NCBI RefSeq assembly: GCF_000013605.1
Contig: NC_007908.1
Span: 2,728,001 to 2,792,000 of the forward strand
DNA length: 64,000 nucleotides
Source: Rhodoferax ferrireducens T118
GTDB taxonomy: Bacteria > Pseudomonadota > Gammaproteobacteria > Burkholderiales > Burkholderiaceae_C
Reading direction: 5' to 3'
The notes under the pieces are model-generated. The model saw nothing but the letters and a program-made list of their open reading frames with translations, was not told the DNA's origin and did not search any database. Below, one piece after another: positions 47,357-54,601 of the stretch (the stretch's first letter is position 1; the number at the start of each line of letters is the position of its first letter). The translations under genes were made by a program, and so were the position numbers.

Positions 47357-48538
47357 ATGACCGCCTCGCTGCGCAAAATTCCCGCCAGCATCTGGGCGCT
47401 GGGCTTTGTCAGCCTGCTGATGGATGTTTCCAGTGAGCTGATCCACAGCCTGCTGCCGGTCTTTATGGTGACCACGCTGGGCATCAGCATGTTTGTGGTC
47501 GGGCTGATTGAAGGCGCTGCCGAGGCGACGGCGCTGATCATCAAGGTGTTTTCCGGCGCTTTGAGCGATTACTGGGGCAAGCGCAAGCCGCTGGCGGTGC
47601 TGGGCTACGGCCTGGGGGCTTTTTCCAAGCCGCTGTTTGCCCTGGCCACGTCCGGTGGCTGGATCATCACCGCCCGATTGGCTGACCGCGTCGGCAAAGG
47701 CATTCGCGGTGCGCCGCGTGACGCTCTGGTGGCCGATATTGCGCCACCCGAGTTGCGCGGCGCCGCCTTTGGCTTGCGCCAGTCGCTTGACACCGTGGGG
47801 GCATTTTTGGGCCCCACATTGGCAGTCGCCTTCATGCTGCTGTGGAACGACAACTTTCGCGCCGTGTTCTGGGTGGCGACCGTGCCCGCCTTCATGTGTG
47901 TGGCGCTGCTGGTGTGGGGCGTCAAGGAGCCTGATCAACCCATCACGACCAAGCGCAGCAACCCGATCAGCCGCGCCAACCTGGCCCGCCTGAGCCCTGC
48001 TTACTGGTGGGTGGTGGGCGTGGGCGCAATATTCACGCTGGCGCGGTTCAGCGAGGCTTTTCTGGTGCTGCGCGCGCAGCAAGGCGGCCTGGCGCTGGCC
48101 TGGACGCCGCTGGTGCTAATCGGCATGAACTTCGTCTACGCGTCTTGCGCCTACCCGTTTGGCAAGCTGGCCGACAAAGTGCGCCACACTTCCTTGTTAG
48201 GCTGGGGGCTGCTGCTGTTGATAGGCGCTGACTCTCTACTGGCTTACAGCAACAGCGGCGTGGTGTTCTGGGCTGGCGTGGCGTTGTGGGGCTTGCACAT
48301 GGCCATGACGCAAGGCCTGCTGGCGGCGATGGTGGCAGACACTGCACCGACGGATTTACGCGGCACCGGCTACGGATTTTTCAACCTGCTCAGCGGCGTG
48401 GCGATGTTGATCGCCAGTGGGCTGGCGGGCTGGTTGTGGCAGGGCTGGGGCGCGTCGTTCACCTTTGTGGCCGGCATCGGCTTTGCGGCGCTGGCGTTGC
48501 TGCTGCTGGTGCTGCAGCCGCGCGGCTTGGCGCGTTAA
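47357..48538 (+). CDS. Major facilitator superfamily transporter
   Basis: A 393-residue membrane transporter with about twelve hydrophobic helices. The MFS loop 2-3 motif is seen as GALSDYWGKRKPLAVLGYG, and DRVGKGIRGAPRDALVAD marks the subgroup that also includes permeases near purM and fosmidomycin-resistance-like proteins. The substrate is unknown. It begins 23 bp after purM, probably in the same operon. Its stop marks the left limit of the integron cassette region. Confidence 0.9.
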   Translation: MTASLRKIPASIWALGFVSLLMDVSSELIHSLLPVFMVTTLGISMFVVGLIEGAAEATALIIKVFSGALSDYWGKRKPLAVLGYGLGAFSKPLFALATSGGWIITARLADRVGKGIRGAPRDALVADIAPPELRGAAFGLRQSLDTVGAFLGPTLAVAFMLLWNDNFRAVFWVATVPAFMCVALLVWGVKEPDQPITTKRSNPISRANLARLSPAYWWVVGVGAIFTLARFSEAFLVLRAQQGGLALAWTPLVLIGMNFVYASCAYPFGKLADKVRHTSLLGWGLLLLIGADSLLAYSNSGVVFWAGVALWGLHMAMTQGLLAAMVADTAPTDLRGTGYGFFNLLSGVAMLIASGLAGWLWQGWGASFTFVAGIGFAALALLLLVLQPRGLAR

Positions 48539-48555
48539 CGTCGAAGGCCACCGGA

Positions 48556-48619
48556 ACGCAACACGCGCCGCAAAGCGCCAACCTGATGTCGGATGTCCGT
48601 GTGGGCCGAAATGTTGTGT
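48556..48619 (-). other. Possible degenerate terminal attC site
   Basis: The outer boxes ACGCAAC (48556) and GTTGTGT (48613) are complementary at six of seven positions and lie at the expected place, after the stop of the leftmost cassette gene. Internal pairing is weak, unlike the other four sites. It may be a decayed attC or chance. Confidence 0.3.
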
Positions 48620-48629
48620 CGCATTGCTG

Positions 48630-49148
48630 CTACCTAGTGAATTCCTTTTGCACTGCCGGCAGATGAAGCTGCTCAAACCTCCACAATCCAGCAGCCGCGT
48701 ACAAACCCGGATCGGCACACTGCAACACCCTCCGTGTCCCGTCGGGTCGAACGACCAACAACGATGCTTCTGATTCAGGAATGTTGCTGTTGCCATAGGC
48801 GCTCAGTACGTAGGAAAAGTCATCAATTGAGAACTGCACGAGAGCAACTACCCACCGGCCGCCTTTGTCGGTCGTATACCGGAAGTGCCGGACGGGGGAT
48901 GTCTTTGCCGGCGGGAAAACGAGTTCTGTCGCCCCAATTCTTCCGAAGCGATACTGTATCCATGCCGGTGCAAGACGGTCGTCATTTGTCTTCGGAGCGC
49001 AGAACGAGAGCACTTTGTCGCCAATACGGCACGTGAAGAGAACTTCTTCATCCGCGACGCAATGGCTCGGCGTTGGCGGCGCGGCCGCAGCTGCAGCTGC
49101 AGAAGCTAGAGCGAGCAATCCAATGGCGAATAGGCGCATCTTCTTCAT
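48630..49148 (-). CDS. Secreted hypothetical protein in integron cassette
   Basis: A protein of about 172 residues with a signal peptide (MRLFAIGLLALASAAAAAAA). The mature part has paired cysteines (SHCVADEEVLFTCRIGDKVLSFC), YRFGRIGATELVFP and a WRFEQLHLPAV end. I do not recognise the family; similar small exported proteins of unknown function occur in integron cassettes. ATG 49148 (MKKMRLF) is likely; ATG 49139 is an alternative. It is the leftmost, hence oldest, cassette gene of the array and points away from the integrase remnant, like the others. Confidence 0.7.
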   Translation of the reverse strand: MKKMRLFAIGLLALASAAAAAAAPPTPSHCVADEEVLFTCRIGDKVLSFCAPKTNDDRLAPAWIQYRFGRIGATELVFPPAKTSPVRHFRYTTDKGGRWVVALVQFSIDDFSYVLSAYGNSNIPESEASLLVVRPDGTRRVLQCADPGLYAAAGLWRFEQLHLPAVQKEFTR

Positions 49149-49151
49149 GTG

Positions 49152-49208
49152 GCATAACGTTTCGATCACCGGCGGCTGTATGCCGTCCGGTGGATTGGAT
49201 GGTTATGC
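49152..49208 (-). other. attC recombination site 4
   Basis: Outer boxes GCATAAC (49152-49158) and GTTATGC (49202-49208) are perfectly complementary, with a central stem CACCGGCGG/CCGTCCGGTGG-like pairing. The site is 57 bp, the shortest of the array. The DUF3788 stop codon lies inside the right box, as is usual for cassette genes. Confidence 0.8.
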
Positions 49209-49655
49209 GTGCTTTGCATTTATTGGCCGCCGTTTCACCGTCAGTAGCAGCATGACATCCTTTACTACTCTGTCGGTGTCAATTACGAGCAGCAGCCATT
49301 TTCCATCATGATAGGTTGTGGCTTGGTCGTATTCCTTTTGGGTCTTCTTTGCCAGGCCATTCTTAATTGCTTCAACTTTTGCCCGCTCTTCTGTTCCAAA
49401 AACTATTAGTAGCGCAAAGCGATTCTTCTCCGGGATCAACGTACAGAATGACTTATTCTTCTTGTATCTCAGGGACCAGCCGTGTTTCTTCCCGCCATAG
49501 AGCCACTCGGGCGTAAAAACGCTCGGGTAGCTCTGCTCTATCGACTGCGTGATTAATTTCCAGTATTTGTAAGCATCCTTGCCAACCCAGTCGGCAACTG
49601 CAGAATCAGCTGGCGGGTTTCCGGGTCCTGTCATGCGACTCGTTAATTCGTTCAT
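49203..49655 (-). CDS. DUF3788 family protein in integron cassette
   Basis: A 150-residue protein resembling DUF3788: DAYKYWKLITQSIEQSYPS, WLYGGKKHGWSLRYKKNKS, FCTLIPEKNRFALLIVFG, and a C-terminal DGKWLLLVID segment. No catalytic motif or export signal is apparent and the biochemical role of the family is unknown. Start ATG 49655. It is flanked by attC sites 3 and 4 and its stop lies in the attC box. The base composition here is lower in GC than the neighbouring housekeeping genes, consistent with foreign origin. Confidence 0.78.
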   Translation of the reverse strand: MNELTSRMTGPGNPPADSAVADWVGKDAYKYWKLITQSIEQSYPSVFTPEWLYGGKKHGWSLRYKKNKSFCTLIPEKNRFALLIVFGTEERAKVEAIKNGLAKKTQKEYDQATTYHDGKWLLLVIDTDRVVKDVMLLLTVKRRPINAKHA

Positions 49656-49665
49656 TTATTCCCCC

Positions 49666-49737
49666 GCATAACGTAGAGCTAACGGGCAGAACAAAAGCGT
49701 AGCTTTTGGGCTGTCCCTGTTGAGCGCGGTGTTAGGC
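49666..49737 (-). other. attC recombination site 3
   Basis: Boxes GCATAAC (49666-49672) and GTTAGGC (49731-49737) bracket a palindromic centre with AAAAGCGTAGCTTTTGGG. The site is 72 bp, between the DUF3788 and DUF559-type cassettes. Confidence 0.85.
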
Positions 49738-49769
49738 GGTCGACGCAAATACCGTTGTAGCAGTTGACC

Positions 49770-50720
49770 TCATAACTCATAAGTCTTAAGTCCCATTGAT
49801 GCGCCAATTGGGTACCAAACATCCTGCCAGCGAACGTGGGCCAAATCAGTCCCTACAAATGCGGTCTCATCATTGCCTTTTCTGAGAAGTTTGCCACCAG
49901 AAAGGTACTTGAAGGCATGTTCGCCCAACTGCTCTTCACTAAAATCTTCGGGCAAAACGGACCGTAATGGATCGACATATACAGGGTCATCAGCAACTAG
50001 GTAGAAGTCATCAAACAAGTGAGAAAAACTCACCATGTGTTCCCCAAGCTCTATCGTGTACCACTCATCCGGAACGATATTAATTCTGACTTCACCCTTC
50101 TCGTATTCTTTTATCGTTCCCTCCAAGGGACCAACCTCCTCTTGCTCCTCTGGAGGGAGGAACACAAATGCCGTAATGAAGGATTTTTCCTGGAGCCACT
50201 CAACGGCGTGGGGGATAAATGCTTCCAGGGACGGGAATTCCAACGATTTGTTCGGATGCAGTTCTCTGTAGAAGCTGAGTGCTTTTGACATCTGACGGAC
50301 CAGAAATTGGTAATCGATATACATGACACGATACTTTGAAGGTGCCCGTTGCATGCGTTCTTTGTAGATTTGTCGTACTTCTGCGACACAATCCGCAGGG
50401 CTATTATTTATCTCCCTGCCTCTGAATCTGATCACTGTGTAGCCAGCCCTTGTTAGGTACCTCTGCCTCACCGCGTCCTTTTCAAGCTGCTCTTTGGTTG
50501 AATGGTACTCATGCCCATCCAACTCAATAATTAAGTGAGCGTCTTTCAAGATGAAATCGACACGGTAACGACTGTGTTTTTCAGGGTCTCCAAACCAATG
50601 TTCCTTTTCGATTAGCCCGGCCATGTTGTCAAGAGCATTGCTGAATTGTTCTTCAATAAATGACTGCCCTCGATCCCTATACCAACCGGGTGATGTCTCT
50701 GGCTTTCCTGGATATTTCAT
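49770..50720 (-). CDS. DUF559/Vsr-like nuclease-domain protein in integron cassette
   Basis: A 316-residue protein. Residues about 40-125 form a DUF559-type restriction-endonuclease-like domain: RYRVDFILKDAHLIIELDG, HEYHSTKEQ, QRYLTRAGYTVIRFRGREI. The Asp in VDFIL and the Glu in IIELDG fit a PD-(D/E)xK core. The remaining ~190 residues are a domain I do not recognise (WLQEKSFITAFVFLPPEEQ; HMVSFSHLFDDFYLV). Role unknown; such nuclease folds occur in repair and in defence. Start ATG 50720, leftward, between attC sites 2 and 3. The gene is AT-richer than the chromosome around it. Confidence 0.78.
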   Translation of the reverse strand: MKYPGKPETSPGWYRDRGQSFIEEQFSNALDNMAGLIEKEHWFGDPEKHSRYRVDFILKDAHLIIELDGHEYHSTKEQLEKDAVRQRYLTRAGYTVIRFRGREINNSPADCVAEVRQIYKERMQRAPSKYRVMYIDYQFLVRQMSKALSFYRELHPNKSLEFPSLEAFIPHAVEWLQEKSFITAFVFLPPEEQEEVGPLEGTIKEYEKGEVRINIVPDEWYTIELGEHMVSFSHLFDDFYLVADDPVYVDPLRSVLPEDFSEEQLGEHAFKYLSGGKLLRKGNDETAFVGTDLAHVRWQDVWYPIGASMGLKTYEL

Positions 50721-50745
50721 AGCGTCCTTTGAGATTTATTCTTAA

Positions 50746-50835
50746 GCCTAACGTCGGACGTAACCGGCGTCCAATGGATTGGAGCGCCGCAGGCGCGGAC
50801 GCTCTTGGGCGTCCGCGTTGACGGACCTGTTAGGC
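50746..50835 (-). other. attC recombination site 2
   Basis: Boxes GCCTAAC (50746-50752) and GTTAGGC (50829-50835) are perfectly complementary. The interior holds the long palindrome GCGCGGACGC...GCGTCCGCG. The site is 90 bp. The AbiV-type gene stop (50830-50832) lies in the right box. Confidence 0.9.
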
Positions 50836-51516
50836 CTGTGTTGGCGCCGCGTAGGGTCCAAGGAAGTCTTCAACACTCTCGGCAGTTGCATCGGACAGGC
50901 CTCGCAAGTTCATTTCATGAAACCAAGCAGCTACTGCCTGCTTTTGGGCTTCCGTCGGTGCGTCTTTCACCGGAAGTAGGTACTTCCGCCATAACTGCAC
51001 CTCTTCGTCTGTGACAGTCTTGCCTCTGCCCAAGATTTGGGCTATCTTGAGCAAATAGGGAGCAAGCCCCGCTACGTCTACTTCATCAGGCGATGACCAT
51101 TTCGCGTTGTTGAAGCAGTCAGTGTAGATGCAGAGCTGCTTCATTTGGTCTAGGACGTCCGGGTGGTCTGAAGTTGGATCAACCAAGGGTTTGAGCTGGT
51201 CCAGGTTTCTGGCACCGTTCCGCACCATCTCTCCGAAAATCCAAAGCACATTCTTTTTTTTGTGGCTGCGATAGGCCTTCCAGATCGTCTGTAGTTCCTT
51301 CAGGTCCGTTGCCAGGGCCATCTGACGGAGCAGCGAGACCTTGCCGGACTCCTCAATACTCAGAATGGAGAGCGCGACGGCCGACGGAATTCGACCTTGC
51401 TGATACAAGACATCGGCGTCCTCTGCCAACCGCGCAGCGTTCCGAAGTGCGCGATTCATCCCCTCCGCAACTTGCGCGGAAGTAAGCTCATTCCGGTACT
51501 GGGGGAGGCGAGACAT
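50830..51516 (-). CDS. AbiV-type abortive infection protein in integron cassette
   Basis: A 228-residue mostly helical protein resembling the AbiV family of phage abortive-infection proteins. Characteristic features are an N-terminal helix with ALRNAARLAEDADVLYQQGR, then AVALSILSIEESGKVSLLRQ, followed by KAYRSHKKKN. Family members are thought to contain a HEPN-like fold and to stop translation in phage-infected cells (established for lactococcal AbiV). No signal or membrane segment. Start ATG 51516, leftward, bounded by attC sites 1 and 2. As a single-gene cassette it would provide phage defence as a movable unit. Function here is inferred by similarity only. Confidence 0.75.
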   Translation of the reverse strand: MSRLPQYRNELTSAQVAEGMNRALRNAARLAEDADVLYQQGRIPSAVALSILSIEESGKVSLLRQMALATDLKELQTIWKAYRSHKKKNVLWIFGEMVRNGARNLDQLKPLVDPTSDHPDVLDQMKQLCIYTDCFNNAKWSSPDEVDVAGLAPYLLKIAQILGRGKTVTDEEVQLWRKYLLPVKDAPTEAQKQAVAAWFHEMNLRGLSDATAESVEDFLGPYAAPTQA

Positions 51517-51529
51517 TCTCTCTGCTCAG

Positions 51530-51595
51530 GCCCAACGTAGAGGTAACCGGCCTGCGCGGCTTTTCGCGCAGGTCCGGTTGACCGCCATGTTAGGC
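51530..51595 (-). other. attC recombination site 1
   Basis: Boxes GCCCAAC (51530-51536) and GTTAGGC (51589-51595), with internal arms GTAACCGG and CCGGTTGAC and a central CTGCGCGG/CGCGCAG hairpin. The site is 66 bp and separates the AbiV and methyltransferase cassettes. Confidence 0.9.
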
Positions 51596-51636
51596 CAAGG
51601 CGAAAATGCAGTGCACAAGCCACTCGTCATCGCGCT

Positions 51637-52383
51637 TCACCGCGGCATCAGCGCGAACACACCCCAGCCCAGGTATTCACGCGTGTAAGCGGCGTAACGC
51701 TCGGGTTCCGAGGTCAGTTTGGCTCGAACATCTTTCGCCAACTCGTCGTCGGGATTGGCTTCAAGCCATCGGCGCATGGTGAGCCACTTGGCCGCCTCGT
51801 ATCTGTCCCATCCGTCCTGGTCAGCCAGGACCATTTCAACGACGTCGTAGCCAAGCTGGCCGAAAGATGCGAGAAGTTTTGGAAGCATGAGAAAGTCGGA
51901 GATCGAGTTGGCAAGACACCCCTTGGCAACATCTTCCGTCGGCGGTAACTGCCGCCAGTAGGGCTCGCCGACGACGATGATCCCCCCGGTGCGCAGGCTC
52001 CGCGCCAGAAGCGCGATAGTGCCGGCGACTCCCCCGGCGATCCAGGTGGCACCGACACAGGCTGCAACATCGACCTTCTCGTCAGAGACGTAGCCCGCAG
52101 CATCGCCATGGATGAACTTGACTTGATCGGCGACGCCGAGTTCTTCAGCACGGAGTTTCGCTTGCTCTGTGAACAACTGGCTCATGTCGATGCCGGTGCC
52201 GATAACGCCGTGATCGCGTGCCCAGGTGCACAGCATCTCCCCTGAACCACTGCCGAGGTCGAGCACTCGGGCCCCCGATTCCAGACGCAGCGCCGTGCCG
52301 AGCGTGGCGAGCTTTTCGGGCGTGATCGGGTCGTGGATGCGGTGAGCACTTTCAGTAATGTTGAATATTCGTGGGATGTCCAT
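51637..52383 (-). CDS. SAM-dependent class I methyltransferase in integron cassette
   Basis: A 248-residue methyltransferase with the SAM-binding glycine-rich motif ARVLDLGSGSGEMLCTWA, the acidic residue at the end of strand 2 (GTGIDMS) and VKFIHGDAAGY. The layout matches small-molecule class I methyltransferases; the target is not evident. Start ATG 52383. It is the cassette nearest the attI/integrase end, so by the usual order it is the last one inserted and would be best expressed from an integron promoter. Its GC content is higher than that of the other cassettes. Confidence 0.87.
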   Translation of the reverse strand: MDIPRIFNITESAHRIHDPITPEKLATLGTALRLESGARVLDLGSGSGEMLCTWARDHGVIGTGIDMSQLFTEQAKLRAEELGVADQVKFIHGDAAGYVSDEKVDVAACVGATWIAGGVAGTIALLARSLRTGGIIVVGEPYWRQLPPTEDVAKGCLANSISDFLMLPKLLASFGQLGYDVVEMVLADQDGWDRYEAAKWLTMRRWLEANPDDELAKDVRAKLTSEPERYAAYTREYLGWGVFALMPR

Positions 52384-52424
52384 GGTGGAAAACTTCCTTA
52401 CGGGTGTAAATGGATTCGGTCAGG

Positions 52425-52431
52425 GCCTAAC
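52425..52431 (-). other. First-cassette junction (attI-side core box)
   Basis: GCCTAAC on the plus strand is GTTAGGC on the cassette strand, the expected core box at which the first cassette joins attI. The rest of attI would lie to the right but is cut by the IS110 fragment. Confidence 0.55.
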
Positions 52432-52479
52432 GAATGAATGGGGCTTTCCCGTCCCGAGCTAGCCGCGCATTTGCGGCGA

Positions 52480-52938
52480 CCGGCAACAAAGTGCCAAGAT
52501 GGGAAGTGCAATTACTCATCAACTCATTCGCGAAGGGGAAGTTCATGACTATCGTAACGGTTGGAATCGATCTGGCAAAGAACGTCTTTGCCGTGCATGG
52601 TGTCGATGCTACAGGCAAACCTGTGCTGATACGACCCAGTTTGGCGCGCACCCGACTCGCCAAGCTGATGGTGTCTCTGCCGCCCTGTCTGATCGGAATG
52701 GAAGCTTGCTCGGGTGCCCACCACTGGGCAAGACTGTTTGCGACCTACGGTCACACCGTGCGCCTGATGGCACCCAAGTTTGTCACACCGTACCGTCTTT
52801 CAGGCAAACGTGGCAAGAACGATGCAGCCGATGCGGCCGCCATCTGCGAAGCTGTCACCCGGCCCAACATGCGCTTTGTGTCCGTCAAGAGCGCATCGAG
52901 CAGCAGTCCCGTCTGTTCGTGCACCGAGCGCGCCAGGG
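52480..52938 (+). mobile_element. IS110-family insertion sequence fragment
   Basis: The segment encodes the first ~130 residues of an IS110-type DEDD transposase, starting at ATG 52544 (IVTVGIDLAKNVFAVHGVD; LIGMEACSGAHHWAR; TPYRLSGKRGKNDAADAAAI). Near 52886 two extra bases shift the frame: IEQQSRLFVHRARQGY continues in another frame until about 52938. The remaining two thirds of a normal ~340-residue transposase are absent. Left boundary approximate. The element replaced the 5' part of the integron integrase. Confidence 0.75.
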
Positions 52939-53063
52939 CTACGGTGCAGGAGTTGCTGGGCCACAGCGACGCAAGCACCACCATGATTTCCACGCATGTA
53001 CCGAAGGTCGCAGCGGGTGGTCTGGCCAGCCCGCTGGATTTGCGGAGTGGCATGGCGGCCTGA
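52544..53063 (+). pseudogene. Chimeric ORF: IS110 transposase N-terminus joined to integron integrase tail
   Basis: One open frame of 173 codons. Codons 1-117 read as an IS110 transposase N-terminal part with its catalytic-fold residues (GIDLAK; KNDAADA). After a frameshifted stretch of about 14 codons, the last 40 codons read TVQELLGHSDASTTMIS, then THVPKVAAGGLASPLD, which is the C-terminal end of an IntI-type tyrosine recombinase. The nucleophilic tyrosine expected in TTMIYTH is serine (TCC). Orientation fits a standard integron: integrase rightwards, cassettes leftwards. Neither half can be functional. GGAA precedes the ATG, so the chimera might still be translated. Confidence 0.8.
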
Positions 53064-53190
53064 GCGCATCATCAGTCAGCGGCCTTGGTCTCGACATAAT
53101 GTCTTGATTTGATTGATACTTGTCCTTCATAAACTGGCCTTACGCGCATAAAACGTGCACCATAGAGCTTTTCAACTCACATATGAATCC

Positions 53191-53757
53191 ATGAAAACAT
53201 GTCTCATTTTGATTGACGCGCAAGAGTCGTTCCGCCAGCGCCCGTACTTCACGGCGACCGATCTGCCCGCCTACCTCAACGCACAAAACGCGCTGATTGA
53301 CGGCTGTGTGGCGCGCGGCCTGCCGATCGTGCGTGTCTTTCACGTCGACGGCCCCAAGACCGCCAGCAACCCGTTTGCGCTCGAATCCGGCTTTGTGCAG
53401 CCGCTGGCCGAACTGCACCCGTTTGAGGCCGCCGCCACCTTTCACAAGAGCCGCCACAGCGCGCTGGTGGGCACGGGATTGGACGTGTGGCTGACGCAGA
53501 ACGGTATTCAAAGGCTGATCATCAGCGGCATCCGCACCGAGCAATGCTGTGAGACCACCACCCGCCATGCCTCGGATCTGGGCTGGACGGTGGATTTTTG
53601 CCTGGATGCCACGCTGACTTGGGACATGCAACAACTTGATGGCGCCACCCTGAGTGCGGTCGACATCAAGGCGCGCACCGCCACCGTGTTGAAAGACCGC
53701 TTTGCCACCATTTGCAGCGTCGCGCAGGCGCTGGAACGGGCTACAGGAGCGGCATGA
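53191..53757 (+). CDS. Isochorismatase-family cysteine hydrolase
   Basis: A 188-residue cysteine hydrolase of the isochorismatase/nicotinamidase superfamily. The catalytic Asp is in LILIDAQESF, the Lys in ATFHKSRHSAL, and the Cys in GIRTEQCCETTTRHASDLG. Such proteins hydrolyse amides or vinyl ethers. ATG 53191 is used; the GTG at 53155 would add 12 unlikely residues. Its stop overlaps the ATG of the DJ-1-type gene by 4 bp, so it begins an operon of four small genes. The substrate is unknown. Confidence 0.88.
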   Translation: MKTCLILIDAQESFRQRPYFTATDLPAYLNAQNALIDGCVARGLPIVRVFHVDGPKTASNPFALESGFVQPLAELHPFEAAATFHKSRHSALVGTGLDVWLTQNGIQRLIISGIRTEQCCETTTRHASDLGWTVDFCLDATLTWDMQQLDGATLSAVDIKARTATVLKDRFATICSVAQALERATGAA

Positions 53758-54371
53758 GTCAGCGCCCGCCTGTGTCGGTCTGCATCCTGGTGTTTGATGC
53801 GGTCGAGGTACTGGACTTTGCCGGGCCTTATGAGGTGTTCACCACGGCCAGCCGGATGCATGGCAAGCGCAACCCGGGCGCGGCGGCCCTGTTTGACGTG
53901 GCCTGCGTGTCGCGTGATGGTCAGCCGATTCAGGCGCGTGCCGGGCTGCGTGTGCTGCCCGAACACAGCTTTGCCGACCACCCGCGCTGCGATCTGCTGC
54001 TGGTGCCCGGCGGCGTGGTGGACGCTGCCATGGCCTGCCCGCAAACGCTGGCGTGGATCGCCCGCACGGCGGCCCAGGCGCAGATCACGGCATCGGTGTG
54101 CACCGGCGCGTTTTTGCTGGCGGCCAGTGGTGTGGTGCGCACCGGGCGCGTCACCACCCACTGGGAAGACAGCAGCGATTTGCAGCAGCGCTTCCCTGCC
54201 CTGACCGTCTGCGACGACCCGCGCTGGATTGACAACGGCCAGGTCGTCACCTCGGCTGGCATCAGTGCGGGCATCGACATGTGCCTGCACCTGGTGGCTC
54301 GGCTGGGCGGGCTTGAATTGGCCCAGTTGACCGCACGGCAGATGGATTACCACGGCTCGTTTGAGGATTAA
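53754..54371 (+). CDS. DJ-1/PfpI family protein
   Basis: A 205-residue DJ-1/PfpI-superfamily protein, of the amidotransferase-like part of GlxA proteins, without a DNA-binding domain. Landmarks are VCILVFDAVEVLDFAGPYEVF, DLLLVPGG, the nucleophile elbow SVCTGAFLLAASGV and TTHWED. It is close to isonitrile-hydratase-like proteins. It starts at ATG 53754, overlapping the isochorismatase stop. A second DJ-1 protein with an AraC domain lies two genes downstream, so the two may be a duplicated enzyme/regulator pair. Confidence 0.87.
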   Translation: MSQRPPVSVCILVFDAVEVLDFAGPYEVFTTASRMHGKRNPGAAALFDVACVSRDGQPIQARAGLRVLPEHSFADHPRCDLLLVPGGVVDAAMACPQTLAWIARTAAQAQITASVCTGAFLLAASGVVRTGRVTTHWEDSSDLQQRFPALTVCDDPRWIDNGQVVTSAGISAGIDMCLHLVARLGGLELAQLTARQMDYHGSFED

Positions 54372-54373
54372 AA

Positions 54374-54601
54374 ATGAACCACACCTTGTTTGGACACCCG
54401 GAGTCGGGTCACTCCTACAAAGTCAAACTGACGCTGCAAGTGGCGCAGATTCCCCACCATTACCAGGTCATCGACATCGGTTTGCCGCACTTGCGCTTTA
54501 CCCGTCGTTTTGATGCCCGGAGCTACCCCGAAGACTCGCTGGTCTGGTTTGAGCGTCCCTATGACGCCGACACCTTGCTGGCACAGCCCACGCGCGCATG
54601 A
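54374..54601 (+). CDS. Short GST N-domain-like protein
   Basis: A 75-residue protein whose sequence matches the first half of a glutathione S-transferase thioredoxin fold: LFGHPESGHSYKVKLTLQVA with the usual Ser/Tyr region, then HHYQVIDIGLP. After about residue 55 the similarity fades and the helical C-domain is missing. GAGGA lies 5 nt before ATG 54374, and the end overlaps the GlxA-type start, so it looks translated. It may be a truncated relic or a small single-domain protein. Confidence 0.62.
   Translation: MNHTLFGHPESGHSYKVKLTLQVAQIPHHYQVIDIGLPHLRFTRRFDARSYPEDSLVWFERPYDADTLLAQPTRA

Noticed and set aside
52544..53063. Intact transposase or integrase gene
   Set aside because: The ORF is a fusion of a truncated IS110 start and an IntI end, with a frameshift between and the catalytic tyrosine replaced.
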